The translations under genes and the position numbers were made by a program. Below, in pieces: positions 35,362 to 45,400 of a stretch of DNA of 64,000 nucleotides. The first letter of the stretch is position 1, and the number at the start of each line of letters is the position of its first letter. Under the pieces are notes generated by a model. It saw only the letters and a list, made by a program, of their open reading frames with translations, ran no database searches and was not told the DNA's origin. Origin of the DNA: Pseudomonas nitroreducens TX1 (lineage in GTDB: Bacteria > Pseudomonadota > Gammaproteobacteria > Pseudomonadales > Pseudomonadaceae); contig NZ_AMZB01000117.1 of NCBI RefSeq assembly GCF_000313755.1, positions 1-64,000 of the forward strand, read 5' to 3'.

Positions 35362-37385
35362 AGAATACTGCCGAGATGCTCGAACTGATTGGCCGCTGGG
35401 CCGAGCGTGGCTGGCTGCGCGAGCTGGACCGCGCCTTCGCGACCTTCCTGGTAGAACGCGCGGCGGATGCCGACCCGTTGCTGATCCTCGCCGCCGCCCT
35501 GGCCAGCCACCAGCTCGGGCGCGGGCACGTCTGCCTCGACCTGGAAGCGACCCTGGCCGACAGCCGCTTTGCCCTGTCCCTGCCGCCCGAAGGCGATTCG
35601 GTCAAGGACGCACCAGAACTACCCGGCGTGCTGCTGGATGGCTTCGACCTCGATGCCTGGCGCGCCGTGCTCAACGACCCGCGGCTGGTCGGCGTTGGCC
35701 CAGGCGACACGCCGTTGGTGCTCTCCGGCCGCCGCCTGTATCTGCGCCGCTACTGGCAGTACGAGCGCGAAGTGCGCGCCGGTATCGACCAGCGCCTGCG
35801 GCAGGGCGATGCACTGCGTGCCGCACTGCCTGCCGCACAGCTGCGCCAGGCGCTGGATGCGCTGTTCCCGAAAAAGGCAGGGGCGCCGGCGGATTGGCAG
35901 AAGCTCGCCTGCGCGCTGGTCGCCGGCAACGCCTTCGGCATCGTCACCGGCGGCCCCGGCACGGGCAAGACGACCACCGTGGTGAAGCTGCTCGCCCTGC
36001 TGCAAAGCCTGGCGCTGGGGGAGGGCGGGCGACCGCTGCGCATCCGCCTCGCCGCGCCCACCGGCAAGGCGGCCGCGCGGCTGAATGAATCCATCGCCGG
36101 CGCCGTGCAGCGCCTGGATCTGGCCGGTCTGGCCAATGGCGAAGCGGCGCGCGAAGCCATTCCGACCGAAGTCACCACGTTGCATCGCCTGCTCGGCAGC
36201 CGGCCGGACAGCCGTCAATTCCGCCACCACGCTGGCAACCCGCTGGCGCTGGAGCTGCTCGTGGTGGACGAAGCCTCGATGGTCGACCTGGAAATGATGG
36301 CCTCGCTACTCGCCGCGCTACCTGCGCGAGCGCGGCTGATTTTGCTGGGCGACAAGGACCAGCTGGCCTCGGTAGAGGCTGGCGCGGTACTCGGCGAGCT
36401 GTGCAGCCGCGCCCGTGAAGGTCACTACCGTCCGGCCACCCGCGACTGGCTGGAAGCGGTGACCGGCGAGGAGATCGCCCCGGCGCTGCTGGACACCGCC
36501 GGCAGTGACCTCGACCAGGCCGTGGCCATGCTCCGTCACAGCCACCGCTTCAGCGCCGAGAGCGGGATCGGCCAATTGGCCGAAGCGGTCAACGCCGGTG
36601 ATGTTCCGGCCTTGCGCCAGGTCTGGAAGGCGCAGCACGAAGACCTCGCCCGCATCGCCGTGGATGCCCGGGAAACCCGCAGCCTGCGCGATCTGGTGAT
36701 CGACGGCGGGCGCGGCGGCGACCTGTTCGGCCCGGTCGGTTACGCCCATTATCTGTGTGTGGTCAGCGGTTCGCGCCCGGCCGACGACGCCGATCAGGCC
36801 GCGCTGGATGACTGGGCGCGAAAGGTGCTCGAAGCCCATGGCCAGTTCCAGCTGCTCTGCGCGCTGCGTCGCGGGCCCTGGGGCGTGGAAGGGCTGAACC
36901 TGCTGATCGGCGACCTGTTGCAGCGCGAGGGCCTGATCCCCTCCGCCCATGGCTGGTTCACCGGGCGCCCGGTGCTGGTCACCCGCAACGACTACGGCCT
37001 GGGCCTGATGAACGGCGACATCGGCATCACCCTGGCGCTACCGCAGGCGGCCGACGACGGGTCGCTGCGCTGGGTGGCCCGCGTGGCCTTCCCGGCGGGC
37101 GACGGCAGCGACGCCATCCGCTGGATCCTGCCCAGCCGCTTGCAGGCGGTGGAAACGGTGTTCGCCATGACCGTGCACAAATCCCAGGGCTCGGAATTCA
37201 CCCACGCCGCGCTGCTGCTGCCCGACAGCCTCAATCCGATCCTTACCCGCGAGCTGGTCTACACCGGCATTACCCGCGCGCGCAAATGGTTCACCCTTGC
37301 CAGCGCCGGGCGCGGCTGGCAGGTGCTGGAGGCAGCGACTGAGCGACGGGTGCAGCGGGCGAGCGGGCTGCTGGATCGGTCGTGA
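35358..37385 (+). CDS. recD: Exodeoxyribonuclease V subunit alpha (RecD)
   Basis: A 675-residue 5' to 3' SF1B helicase subunit. Walker A GGPGTGKTTTVVKLL (Lys204), LAAPTGKAAARL, TLHRLLG, Walker B LLVVDEASMVDL, LILLGDKDQLASVEAGAVL and the C-terminal TVHKSQGSEFTHAALLLP and LVYTGITRARKW are all present. Coupled to recB through an overlapping ATGA. No intrinsic terminator is visible after it; the next gene is convergent 46 bp on. Confidence 0.96.
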   Translation: MKNTAEMLELIGRWAERGWLRELDRAFATFLVERAADADPLLILAAALASHQLGRGHVCLDLEATLADSRFALSLPPEGDSVKDAPELPGVLLDGFDLDAWRAVLNDPRLVGVGPGDTPLVLSGRRLYLRRYWQYEREVRAGIDQRLRQGDALRAALPAAQLRQALDALFPKKAGAPADWQKLACALVAGNAFGIVTGGPGTGKTTTVVKLLALLQSLALGEGGRPLRIRLAAPTGKAAARLNESIAGAVQRLDLAGLANGEAAREAIPTEVTTLHRLLGSRPDSRQFRHHAGNPLALELLVVDEASMVDLEMMASLLAALPARARLILLGDKDQLASVEAGAVLGELCSRAREGHYRPATRDWLEAVTGEEIAPALLDTAGSDLDQAVAMLRHSHRFSAESGIGQLAEAVNAGDVPALRQVWKAQHEDLARIAVDARETRSLRDLVIDGGRGGDLFGPVGYAHYLCVVSGSRPADDADQAALDDWARKVLEAHGQFQLLCALRRGPWGVEGLNLLIGDLLQREGLIPSAHGWFTGRPVLVTRNDYGLGLMNGDIGITLALPQAADDGSLRWVARVAFPAGDGSDAIRWILPSRLQAVETVFAMTVHKSQGSEFTHAALLLPDSLNPILTRELVYTGITRARKWFTLASAGRGWQVLEAATERRVQRASGLLDRS

Positions 37386-37430
37386 TTTAGCGACGCTGGC
37401 CGGGGCGACCCATGGCGCCATGAGGCTCCG

Positions 37431-37865
37431 TCAGGTCGGCTGATCGCTGCACCAGTCCTCGACGAGCAGCCCCGGTACCCGGCGAAACTCGCGGGTGTTG
37501 TTGGTCACGACGATGCATTGGGTCGCCAGGGCATGCCCGGCGATGCCCGTGTCGTTCGGGCCGATCGGCGTGCCCGCGTCGAGCAGTTGCCGCATCAGCT
37601 TCGCGGAGGCATCCACGGCGTCGCTATCCCAGGGCAGCACGTCATCCAGACGCTGAACCAGCGCGTCGATCCATGCCGTCACTGCTCGGGGGGCTTTGGG
37701 TGATGCCGCGCCGTAGCGCAGCTCCGCATAGGTGATAGCCGAGATCACCAGCCGATTCCCGGCTTCCGCGGCGTGCTGCAGTCGCTGTAGAACCTGCGGT
37801 GGGTTCTTGCGCATGATGAACGAACAGATGTTGGTATCCAGCATGTAGGTCACGGGAGCCGCCAC
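37431..37865 (-). CDS. vapC: VapC-type PIN-domain toxin
   Basis: A 144-residue PIN ribonuclease toxin. Acidic residues expected in the metal site are Asp10 (MLDTNICSFIM), Glu48 (ITYAELRYG) and Asp105 (IGPNDTGIAGHALA); VTNNTREF supplies the last conserved block. It starts with GTG at 37865, with GAGGAG 6 bases before, three bases after the antitoxin stop. VapC toxins usually cut tRNA or rRNA; the target is unknown here. Confidence 0.92.
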   Translation of the reverse strand: MAAPVTYMLDTNICSFIMRKNPPQVLQRLQHAAEAGNRLVISAITYAELRYGAASPKAPRAVTAWIDALVQRLDDVLPWDSDAVDASAKLMRQLLDAGTPIGPNDTGIAGHALATQCIVVTNNTREFRRVPGLLVEDWCSDQPT

Positions 37866-37868
37866 AGG

Positions 37869-38117
37869 TCACTCCTCGCCGTCGCTGAAATCGACCCGGC
37901 CGGGTTCGATCACCGTGGGGCGATCGGACAGAATGTCGGCATCGATGGGCTCAAGTTCGGCCAAGCTGCTCCAGGTGGGGCGGGCCGGACGCAGCGTCAG
38001 GGTGTCGCCTTCACGGGTCATCACCAACTCGGTCACGCCCTTGAACTCCATGTCCCGGGGGATTCGGACGGCCTGGTTCTTGCCATTGCGGAACAGGGAA
38101 ACGGTGGTGGTCGGCAT
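37869..38117 (-). CDS. vapB: VapB-type antitoxin (AbrB/SpoVT-like)
   Basis: An 82-residue antitoxin: an N-terminal swapped-hairpin DNA-binding domain (TTVSLFRNGKNQAVRIPRDM, VTELVMTREGDTLTLRP) and an acidic C-terminal tail (EPIDADILSDRPTVIEPGRV) that should bind VapC. ATG 38117 has a strong AGGAGGTG site. Upstream lies a palindromic operator candidate at 38165-38183. Confidence 0.92.
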   Translation of the reverse strand: MPTTTVSLFRNGKNQAVRIPRDMEFKGVTELVMTREGDTLTLRPARPTWSSLAELEPIDADILSDRPTVIEPGRVDFSDGEE

Positions 38118-38164
38118 GGTGCACCTCCTGGTCAAGGGGAACGAAACCTGAGGACTACAGTTTA

Positions 38165-38183
38165 ACATATGCCAGGCATATGT
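38165..38183. promoter_or_regulatory. Palindrome upstream of vapBC, candidate autoregulatory operator
   Basis: ACATATGCC-A-GGCATATGT, a perfect 9-1-9 inverted repeat starting 48 bp before the vapB ATG. VapB/VapBC complexes bind such palindromes to repress their own promoter. Confidence 0.7.
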
Positions 38184-38284
38184 CCGTATCGGGGGTGGAG
38201 CCGCGACGGGTGCCAGCCCGCATTTCCCCGCTTTTTAGATTTGTCTGATGTCCACCCGGCAAGCTTTTCGCCAGGCTGGCAGGC

Positions 38285-41131
38285 ATGAAACTCAAGCAAT
38301 TCCTTCGTCGTCAGGATTCCTCCTTTTCCACTCCGAAGGCCGCGCGAAAGCTGCTTCGTCTGTTGGCCTGGCTGGTGATCGCCTGCCTGTTCTTCACGTT
38401 GAGCCTGTTCCTTGCCGCGAGCTTCAACAGCGAGGTGTCGCAGCTGCGCCGGCAGATGAATGCCGCCATGTACGAGGCCCAGAACTACCTGGGGCAGCGT
38501 GAGTCGCTGTTGGAGCACATCAGCCGCGGCGTGACCTGGAAAGCCCGCGAGCCGCTGTTGCAGTGGCGCCAGTTGAGCGCGCCGGTGCCGCCCCATGAGC
38601 AGGTCTATGTCACGCTCGGCGAGCCGGGTTCGAGCTGGAGCCTGGCGCTGTCGGGGCGCGACCTTTCGGAGCTGGAAGCCAAGCGCTTGAACCTGATCTA
38701 CGTCTCGCCCGCGCCGGAGCGCTTCGTCACCCGGCTGTACGGGGCGCCAGCGCTCAATGCCGTGGTGCCGGCCTCGGTGCTCGAAGTGCTGGGGCAGCCC
38801 GGCACGGCGACAGAAGAGAGCCAGGTACGCTGGCTTGCCGATCCGACCGACCCGCAGGCGCGGCAGTACCTGTTCACCCGTGCGACCAGCGAGCAGGACA
38901 ATGGCTGGCTCGGGCTGGAGATGTTTGGCGCCGATCTCTCGGCGGCGCTCGCCATGCCCGACGCCGGGCGTTTCCTGCTGCTGGACCGCGACCACCGGAC
39001 CATCCTCGGCAGCGCGGTCACGCCGCAGCTGGGCCTGCAATTCAGCGACCTTTGGGCAGGCGACAACTTCGCCTTCAGCGGCCCGGGCCTGATTCCCAGC
39101 CACCTGGCGCTGCTCAAGCACCTGGGCAGTTCCGACTGGTCGCTGATCTACTACTTCAACCTGTCTGACCTGCTGCTGCCGATCTGGCCCAGGCTGCTGG
39201 CCTCGCTGGCCTTCCTGCTGGGCTGCTGTCTGGTGGTCTGGGGCATGTGCCGGCGCATCAACCGCCGCCTGATCGGCCCGGCGCAGCACCGACTCAAGAC
39301 GCTGGTGGAGAACGAGGACTTCCACCGGGCCATGATCCAGACCGCGCCGGTGGCGCTGTGCGTGCTGCGGCGCAACGATGCCGAAGTGATGCTGGAGAAC
39401 CGCCTCGCCCAGCAATGGCTGGGCAGCGGCGACGAACGTCGGTACTGGACCTACGGCTGGCTCGAGCGCGGTTTCAACAGTGGCGAGGACGGCGGCTCGG
39501 AAGAAGTGGAAACCCACACCGGCCGGCACTTGTACCTGAGCTACACGCCAACCCGCTACAAGGGCGAGGAAGTGCTGTGCTGCGCCTTCAGCGACATCAG
39601 TGCGCGCAAGCAGACCGAGGCCGCGCTGGCCGAAGCCAAGCGCCTGTCCGATGCCGCCAACGAGGCCAAGACGCTGTTCCTGGCAACCATGAGCCATGAG
39701 ATCCGCACGCCCCTCTACGGAGTGCTGGGCACCCTTGAGCTGCTGGGCCGCACCGTGCTGGATCACCAGCAGTCGGGCTACCTGCGCGCCATCCAGCGTT
39801 CGTCCTCGACCCTGCTGCAACTGATCAGCGACGTGCTCGATGTCTCCAAGATCGAGGTCGGCCAACTGGGCCTGGAACCGGTGGAGTTCTCGCCGCTGGA
39901 GCTTACCCTCGACAGTATCCAGTCCTACGCCGCTGCCGCCCGCGCCAAGGGCCTGCAGATCTATGCCTGCTGTGACTGCCTGATGCCCGAGCGGGTGCAG
40001 GGGGACGCCACGCGCATCCGCCAGATCCTCAACAACCTGCTGAGCAATGCGGTGAAGTTCACCGACAGCGGGCGCATCGTGTTGAGGGTCCGTTCGGAGC
40101 CCGGCGAAGGCTGGCATGACACGCTGCACTGGCAGGTTGCCGACACCGGCATCGGTATTCCCTGGGACCAGCAGGAGCACCTCTTCGACGCCTTCTACCA
40201 GGTTTCCGGCAACGCGCGCATGGCGGGCGGAACCGGCCTTGGCCTGTCGATCTGCAAGCGGCTCACCGAACTGATGGGCGGGCAGTTGCGGGTCGTCAGC
40301 GACGTCGGCCTGGGCAGCAGTTTCTCCCTCAGCCTGCCGTTGCCCTGTGTGGACCGTCACTCCTCCAGTGAACCCAGGCTGGGTAACTCGATGGTGTGGG
40401 TGCATGCGCCGACACGCGAACTGGCCGAGAGCCTCTGCGGCTGGATCACCCGCTGGGGGGCCCGCGCCCAGGTGGTAGCGGCCGACCAGCCCGTCGAAGA
40501 TGATGCCGCCAGCGTACTGGTGGACCTGCGCTTCAATTCCCATGATCGCAAGCCGCTGCCCGCCTGGCGCGGCTGCCGGGTGCTGGTGACCGACCTGGGC
40601 GGCGAGCAGCCGCGCCAGGAAGGTTGTGACTGGCACGTGGGCCGCTACAACCTCGAAGGGCTGCGCCGTGCCCTGGCGGCGGCGCAGGGCTGTGCCAGCG
40701 GCGAGGCGGCGCGCCTGGCCGATACCCTGCCCGAGATCGGGCTCGGCCTGCGCGTGCTGCTGGTGGAGGACAACCCGATCAACCAGCTGATCCTGCGCGA
40801 CCAGCTGGAAACCCTCGGTTGCATCGTCGAGCTCGCCATCGATGGCCGGCAGGCACTGACGCGCTGGCAGACGGACGCCTTTGACCTGGTGCTCACCGAC
40901 GTCAACATGCCGCATCTCAATGGCTACGAACTGGCCCGCGCGCTGCGCCAGCGGGGCTATCGCGGGCCGATCATCGGCGCGACCGCCAATGCCATGCACG
41001 AGGAAAACGAACGTTGCCTCGCCGCTGGCATGAACCGCTGCCTGCTCAAGCCGGTGGACCTGCGCACCCTGCGCCAATGCCTGACCAGCCTGCCCGCGGA
41101 GGTGCCGCCATGCGACATCAGCGCATCCTGA
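38285..41131 (+). CDS. Hybrid histidine kinase, RocS-like, lacking an Hpt domain
   Basis: A 948-residue membrane kinase. Helices at about residues 22-45 and 295-318 bound a periplasmic sensor of about 250 residues. A PAS-like segment (IQTAPVALCVLRRNDAEVML) follows, then HisKA with His471 in MSHEIRTPLYGVLGTLELLG, HATPase (QILNNLLSNAVKFTDSG, ADTGIGI, GGTGLGLSI), an incomplete receiver-like stretch, and a full receiver domain with Asp872 (LVLTDVNMPHLNG). It ends 12-15 residues after the receiver with no histidine phosphotransfer domain. Its paralogue at 42444 keeps that domain. The RocR-like gene overlaps its end by 22 bp. Confidence 0.9.
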   Translation: MKLKQFLRRQDSSFSTPKAARKLLRLLAWLVIACLFFTLSLFLAASFNSEVSQLRRQMNAAMYEAQNYLGQRESLLEHISRGVTWKAREPLLQWRQLSAPVPPHEQVYVTLGEPGSSWSLALSGRDLSELEAKRLNLIYVSPAPERFVTRLYGAPALNAVVPASVLEVLGQPGTATEESQVRWLADPTDPQARQYLFTRATSEQDNGWLGLEMFGADLSAALAMPDAGRFLLLDRDHRTILGSAVTPQLGLQFSDLWAGDNFAFSGPGLIPSHLALLKHLGSSDWSLIYYFNLSDLLLPIWPRLLASLAFLLGCCLVVWGMCRRINRRLIGPAQHRLKTLVENEDFHRAMIQTAPVALCVLRRNDAEVMLENRLAQQWLGSGDERRYWTYGWLERGFNSGEDGGSEEVETHTGRHLYLSYTPTRYKGEEVLCCAFSDISARKQTEAALAEAKRLSDAANEAKTLFLATMSHEIRTPLYGVLGTLELLGRTVLDHQQSGYLRAIQRSSSTLLQLISDVLDVSKIEVGQLGLEPVEFSPLELTLDSIQSYAAAARAKGLQIYACCDCLMPERVQGDATRIRQILNNLLSNAVKFTDSGRIVLRVRSEPGEGWHDTLHWQVADTGIGIPWDQQEHLFDAFYQVSGNARMAGGTGLGLSICKRLTELMGGQLRVVSDVGLGSSFSLSLPLPCVDRHSSSEPRLGNSMVWVHAPTRELAESLCGWITRWGARAQVVAADQPVEDDAASVLVDLRFNSHDRKPLPAWRGCRVLVTDLGGEQPRQEGCDWHVGRYNLEGLRRALAAAQGCASGEAARLADTLPEIGLGLRVLLVEDNPINQLILRDQLETLGCIVELAIDGRQALTRWQTDAFDLVLTDVNMPHLNGYELARALRQRGYRGPIIGATANAMHEENERCLAAGMNRCLLKPVDLRTLRQCLTSLPAEVPPCDISAS

Positions 41132-42306
41132 TCGTCGAAGACCAACCCTTCCAGCGCGAATACCTGCTCAACCTGTTCCGCGAGCAGGGCGTCGTCGAGT
41201 TGCGCGCTGCCGAGGATGGCGCCGAGGCGCTGCGCTGGCTGGAGCAGGAACGCTTCGACCTGGTGGTCAGCGACCTGATGATGCCCGGCCTGGATGGCGT
41301 GCAACTGATCCAGCGGCTGGCCACGCTGAGCCAGCCGCCGCTGTTGGCGATCATGAGTTCGGCTTCGCGCCCGCTGATGGGCAGCGCCTGCATGGTGGCC
41401 CGGGCCCACGGCATCACCGTGCTGGAGCAGATCGCCAAGCCGGCCCGCGCGCCAGTGATCCGCCGTCTGCTGGAGAAGCTTGTCTCGCGCCAGGAGCGCG
41501 AGGTGCAACGGCACGGGCCGGCGATTGCCGCGCCCACCCGCGAGGAACTCGAGCAGGCCCTGGCGCAGCGACAGTTGTGCGCCTGGTTCCAGCCCAAGGC
41601 TTCGCTGATCGATGGGCGTATCGTCGCGGCGGAAGCGTTGGTGCGCTGGGAGCACCCGCATCACGGCGTGTTGTTGCCGGGCAGCTTCATGGCCGCCCTG
41701 ACGGCTGCGGGGCTGGATGAGGCGCTGCTCTGGACGGTGCTCGAGCAGGCACTGCAGGCGCAAGCCGACTGGAGCCAACTGGGGTTCCGCCTGTCGGTGG
41801 CGGTCAATCTGCCCACCCACCTGCTGGACGATCCTGATTTGCCGGACCGTCTCGCCGCCTTCGTCGCCGCCCGGGGCGGGGTCCCGGCGCACATCGTCTT
41901 CGAGCTGCTCGAATGCAGTGCAACGGCGACACCGGCCAACTACTACGCCGGCACCTGCCGCCTGCGCATGAAGGGCTTCGGCCTGGCACAGGACGATTTC
42001 GGCCAGGGCTACAGCTCGCTGTACAACCTGGTCTCGACCCCCTTCACGGAGCTGAAGATCGACCGCGCGCTGGTGCATGGCTGCGTGGATGACGAGGGGC
42101 TGGCGGCGGCGCTGGAAAGCATCGTCAAGCTGGGCCGGCAACTGGGGTTGGAGGTGATCGCCGAAGGCGTCGAGCATCCGGACGAGCTGGCGCTGTTGCG
42201 CCGGCTGCATTGCGACTGCGCCCAGGGCTACCTGTTCTCCGAGGCGGTGCCGCCTGCGGTATTCACCCGCCAGTTGCTCCAGGAGCGCGCCGCCATGGCT
42301 CATTGA
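41110..42306 (+). CDS. rocR: RocR-like response regulator with EAL phosphodiesterase domain
   Basis: A 398-residue REC-EAL protein. Receiver: ILIVEDQPFQ, Asp55 in LVVSDLMMPGLDG. EAL domain: AEALVRWEHP (Glu175), VAVNLP, FELLE, QDDFGQGYSSL, LKIDRALV, IAEGVEHP, CAQGYLFSE. All metal- and base-coordinating residues appear kept, so it should hydrolyse c-di-GMP. In P. aeruginosa RocR antagonises RocA at cup genes. ATG 41110 follows GCGGAGGTG; translation is coupled to the kinase gene upstream. Confidence 0.92.
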   Translation: MRHQRILIVEDQPFQREYLLNLFREQGVVELRAAEDGAEALRWLEQERFDLVVSDLMMPGLDGVQLIQRLATLSQPPLLAIMSSASRPLMGSACMVARAHGITVLEQIAKPARAPVIRRLLEKLVSRQEREVQRHGPAIAAPTREELEQALAQRQLCAWFQPKASLIDGRIVAAEALVRWEHPHHGVLLPGSFMAALTAAGLDEALLWTVLEQALQAQADWSQLGFRLSVAVNLPTHLLDDPDLPDRLAAFVAARGGVPAHIVFELLECSATATPANYYAGTCRLRMKGFGLAQDDFGQGYSSLYNLVSTPFTELKIDRALVHGCVDDEGLAAALESIVKLGRQLGLEVIAEGVEHPDELALLRRLHCDCAQGYLFSEAVPPAVFTRQLLQERAAMAH

Positions 42307-42443
42307 TCCACGGCAGGGACATCGCAGATGCGCAGGCGATTGCCGGCCTCCCGGGGGGCTGGCGGGTCGCCTTATCGCGTACTCACATCTAAAGTCTGCT
42401 GGTATCCGGCGGGCCCTCCGCCGCCACTTTCCCGCGACACCGG

Positions 42444-45400
42444 ATGCTTTGCATGAAGGAACATGACCACGGCTCGATTCGTAAACTGGCCAGCACTTCG
42501 CTGCGCCTGAACGTCGTTCTGCTGTGCGCGGTTTCCCTCGCCCTGATGCTGGTGGGCGCGTGCTACTGGGCCCTGGGCCGGGTGGTGCAGGAAGAGCGCG
42601 ACAAGGTGCATTTCCATTTCAGCCGGCTGGTGGGGGATATCCACGAGCATGAGGCTTTTCTCAACCGCATCGCCCTGCAGAGCGACGAGTCCACCCAGCG
42701 CCAGGACCTGGACGTGATCCCGCTGCAGCGACGCATGCTGATCCGCGAAAACGGGCTGGAGATCCACGAGGGGCGGGAGTTCTCCTTCGCCATGTCCTTC
42801 ACCCTCGCGCATCAGGTGCGCCCTGTCGATCCACAGGAACGGCCCGGCACCTTTTCCTTCGGGGTGATGCTGGCGAACTTCTACAGCAGCTACTGGAGTG
42901 CCTCGTCCTATCCCTCGCCCCAGGTACTGGTGCTCGACCTGCATGGGCCCACCAGCCTGGCGGTGCCTTCCATCGGCAACTTCCGCGGGCAGCGGCCGCT
43001 GACGCGGGGCAACTACCTGGCGGTGATCGAGGGTGTGCGCGAGGCGCTGGAGAAGCGCTCGCCCAAGCGCAGCGACACCCAGGTGCACTGGGCCCAGGCG
43101 CAGCCCTATACCGGCGGCGAGAACCGCGAGCTGCTGGCTTACGTCAGCCTCGATTTGCCCGATGCGCTGTGGTGGGAGTCGGACCTGGACCGCCGCGTGG
43201 TGGCGGTGTCGCTGCTGGATATGGGACGCATCAATGACCTCGAGGAGGTGCTTGACCGGCCGGTGTTCGACGAGCTGGAACTGATCTCGCCGGGCGGCCA
43301 GGTGCTGATCGATTTCCAGGGCGGTGAAAAGGATTACCAGGATGGCCTGAACTTCAGTACCGACGGCCTGGTGTTCAAGGTCCGCAGCGAGTTCGATGGC
43401 GGTTGGACCGCGCTCTATCGCCTGAGCTACGCCAGCTTCTTCCGCTACGCCAAGTGGCAGTTCATTGGCGGGCTGGCGCTGATCCTTGGCAGCCTGGCGG
43501 GCGGCTGGTTCGCCATCCGCTGGTATTCGCGGCGGGTGATCAAGCCTGCGCGCCGCGCCCATCTGGACATAGTCGAGAGCGACGCCTTCAGCCGCGCGGT
43601 GATCCAGACCGCGCCGGTCGCGCTGTGCGTGCTGCGGCATGGCAGCCACCAGGTCGTGATGCAGAACCGCCTGGCCGAGCAGTGGCTGGGCGATGCCGAA
43701 GCCATCACCCGCATCAGCCGCGACTGGGACCTGAGCGGGAAGATCGGCGGGGGGGATGGTGAGCTGGTCTTCGAGGTGGAAGGTCGTGCCCTGCACGCCA
43801 GCTTCGCGCCGACCCGCTACCGCGGCGAGAACGTGGTGCTCTGCGCTTTCAATGACATCAGCGCGCACAAGCAGGCGCAGCAGATGCTGGCCGATGCCAA
43901 GCTGTCGGCGGATGCCGCCAGCGAGGCGAAATCGGTGTTCCTTGTCACCATGAGCCACGAAATCCGCACGCCGCTCTATGGCGTCCTGGGCACGCTGGAG
44001 CTGCTCGGGCTGACCGAGCTGACCCTGCAGCAGCGCGACTATCTGGCGACCATCCAGCGCTCGTCGTCGACCCTGCTGCAGTTGATCAGCGACATCCTCG
44101 ATGTGTCCAAGATCGAGGCCGGGCAGATGGCCCTGGAGGCGGTGGAGTTCAACCCGCTGGAGCTGGCCGAGGAGGTGGTCGCAGGCTATGCGGGCGTCGC
44201 CGAGGGCAAGGATCTGCAGCTTTATGCCTGCATCGATTCGAACGTCCCTGGCCTGGTGCGCGGCGATGCCGCGCGCATCCGGCAGATTCTTGCCAACCTG
44301 CTGAGCAATGCGCTGAAGTTCACCGACATCGGCCGCGTGGTGCTGCGCCTGCGCATCGTGCTCGGCGAGCAGGGCGAGACGGCGCTGCAATGGCAGGTCA
44401 CCGATACCGGTATCGGCATGTCCGATGCGCAGCAGCAGCGTCTCTTCGAGCCCTTCTATCAGGCCCACGGCCACGAGCATACGGTCAGCGGTACCGGCCT
44501 TGGCCTGTCGATCTGCGCCCGGCTGAGCCAGTTGATGGGAGGGCGGTTGCGCGTGGTGAGCGAAACCGGATTGGGCAGCAGCTTCACCTTCACCCTGGCG
44601 CTTCCGGTGCTGGAGCGTAGCCAACCGCTGGCCGACGGCAAGCCGTTGCTGCCGCAACCGATCTACGTGCGGGCGCCGGTGAAAGAACTGGCGCAGAGCC
44701 TGGCCGACTGGATCGATTGCTGGGGCGGCTCGGCGCTGGTCCAGGAGCAGCTGCCGCCGGATGTTCCGCCCGGCGCGGTGCTGCTGGATCTGCTCGAAGC
44801 CGCTGGCGAGTCGCAATGGAGCGGCCCTCGGGTGCGTGCGTTGACGGATGGCGGGGTGCAGCCGCAGGCGTCCGCGCAGGGCTGGGAGGTCAGCCTTTAC
44901 CACCTGGCCGGCATTGCCCAGGCGCTGCGTCTGGCTCAGCAGGGCGGAACCAGCGAGGCGCGCCAGGCGCCGCGGGTCGCCCGGCTGGGCAAGCTTGGCC
45001 TGCGAGTGCTGGTGGCCGAGGACAACCCGATCAACCAGGCGTTGCTCAAGGAGCAACTCGAGGAGCTGGGCTGCCGCGTCACCCTCACCAGCAATGGGCG
45101 CGAGGCACTCCAGCGTTGGGCGCCCAACGCTTTCGACGCGCTGCTGACCGATGTGAACATGCCGGTGATGAATGGCTATGAGCTGGTGGGCGAACTGCGC
45201 CGCCACGACAGCCGGCTGCCGATCATCGGCGTCACCGCTAACGCTCTACGCGAGGAAGGCGAGCGCTGCATGGCGGTGGGCATGAATGCCTGGCTGGTCA
45301 AGCCGATGAGCCTGCGCACGCTGCACGACGGACTGCTCAAGGTCTGCGGCCATGCGACGGCAGAAACGGCGGAAAACGAAGCACTGCCCGAAGCGCCGGC

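Noticed and set aside
28552-35710. Many long minus-strand frames inside recC, recB and recD, up to about 647 residues
   Set aside because: They lie opposite strongly supported genes and arise from high third-position GC; their translations are Ala/Gly/Gln/His-rich with no domains or ribosome sites.
38162-45206. Two minus-strand frames over 900 residues opposite the kinase genes
   Set aside because: Same GC-driven shadow pattern; composition is unlike natural proteins and both kinases have complete motifs.
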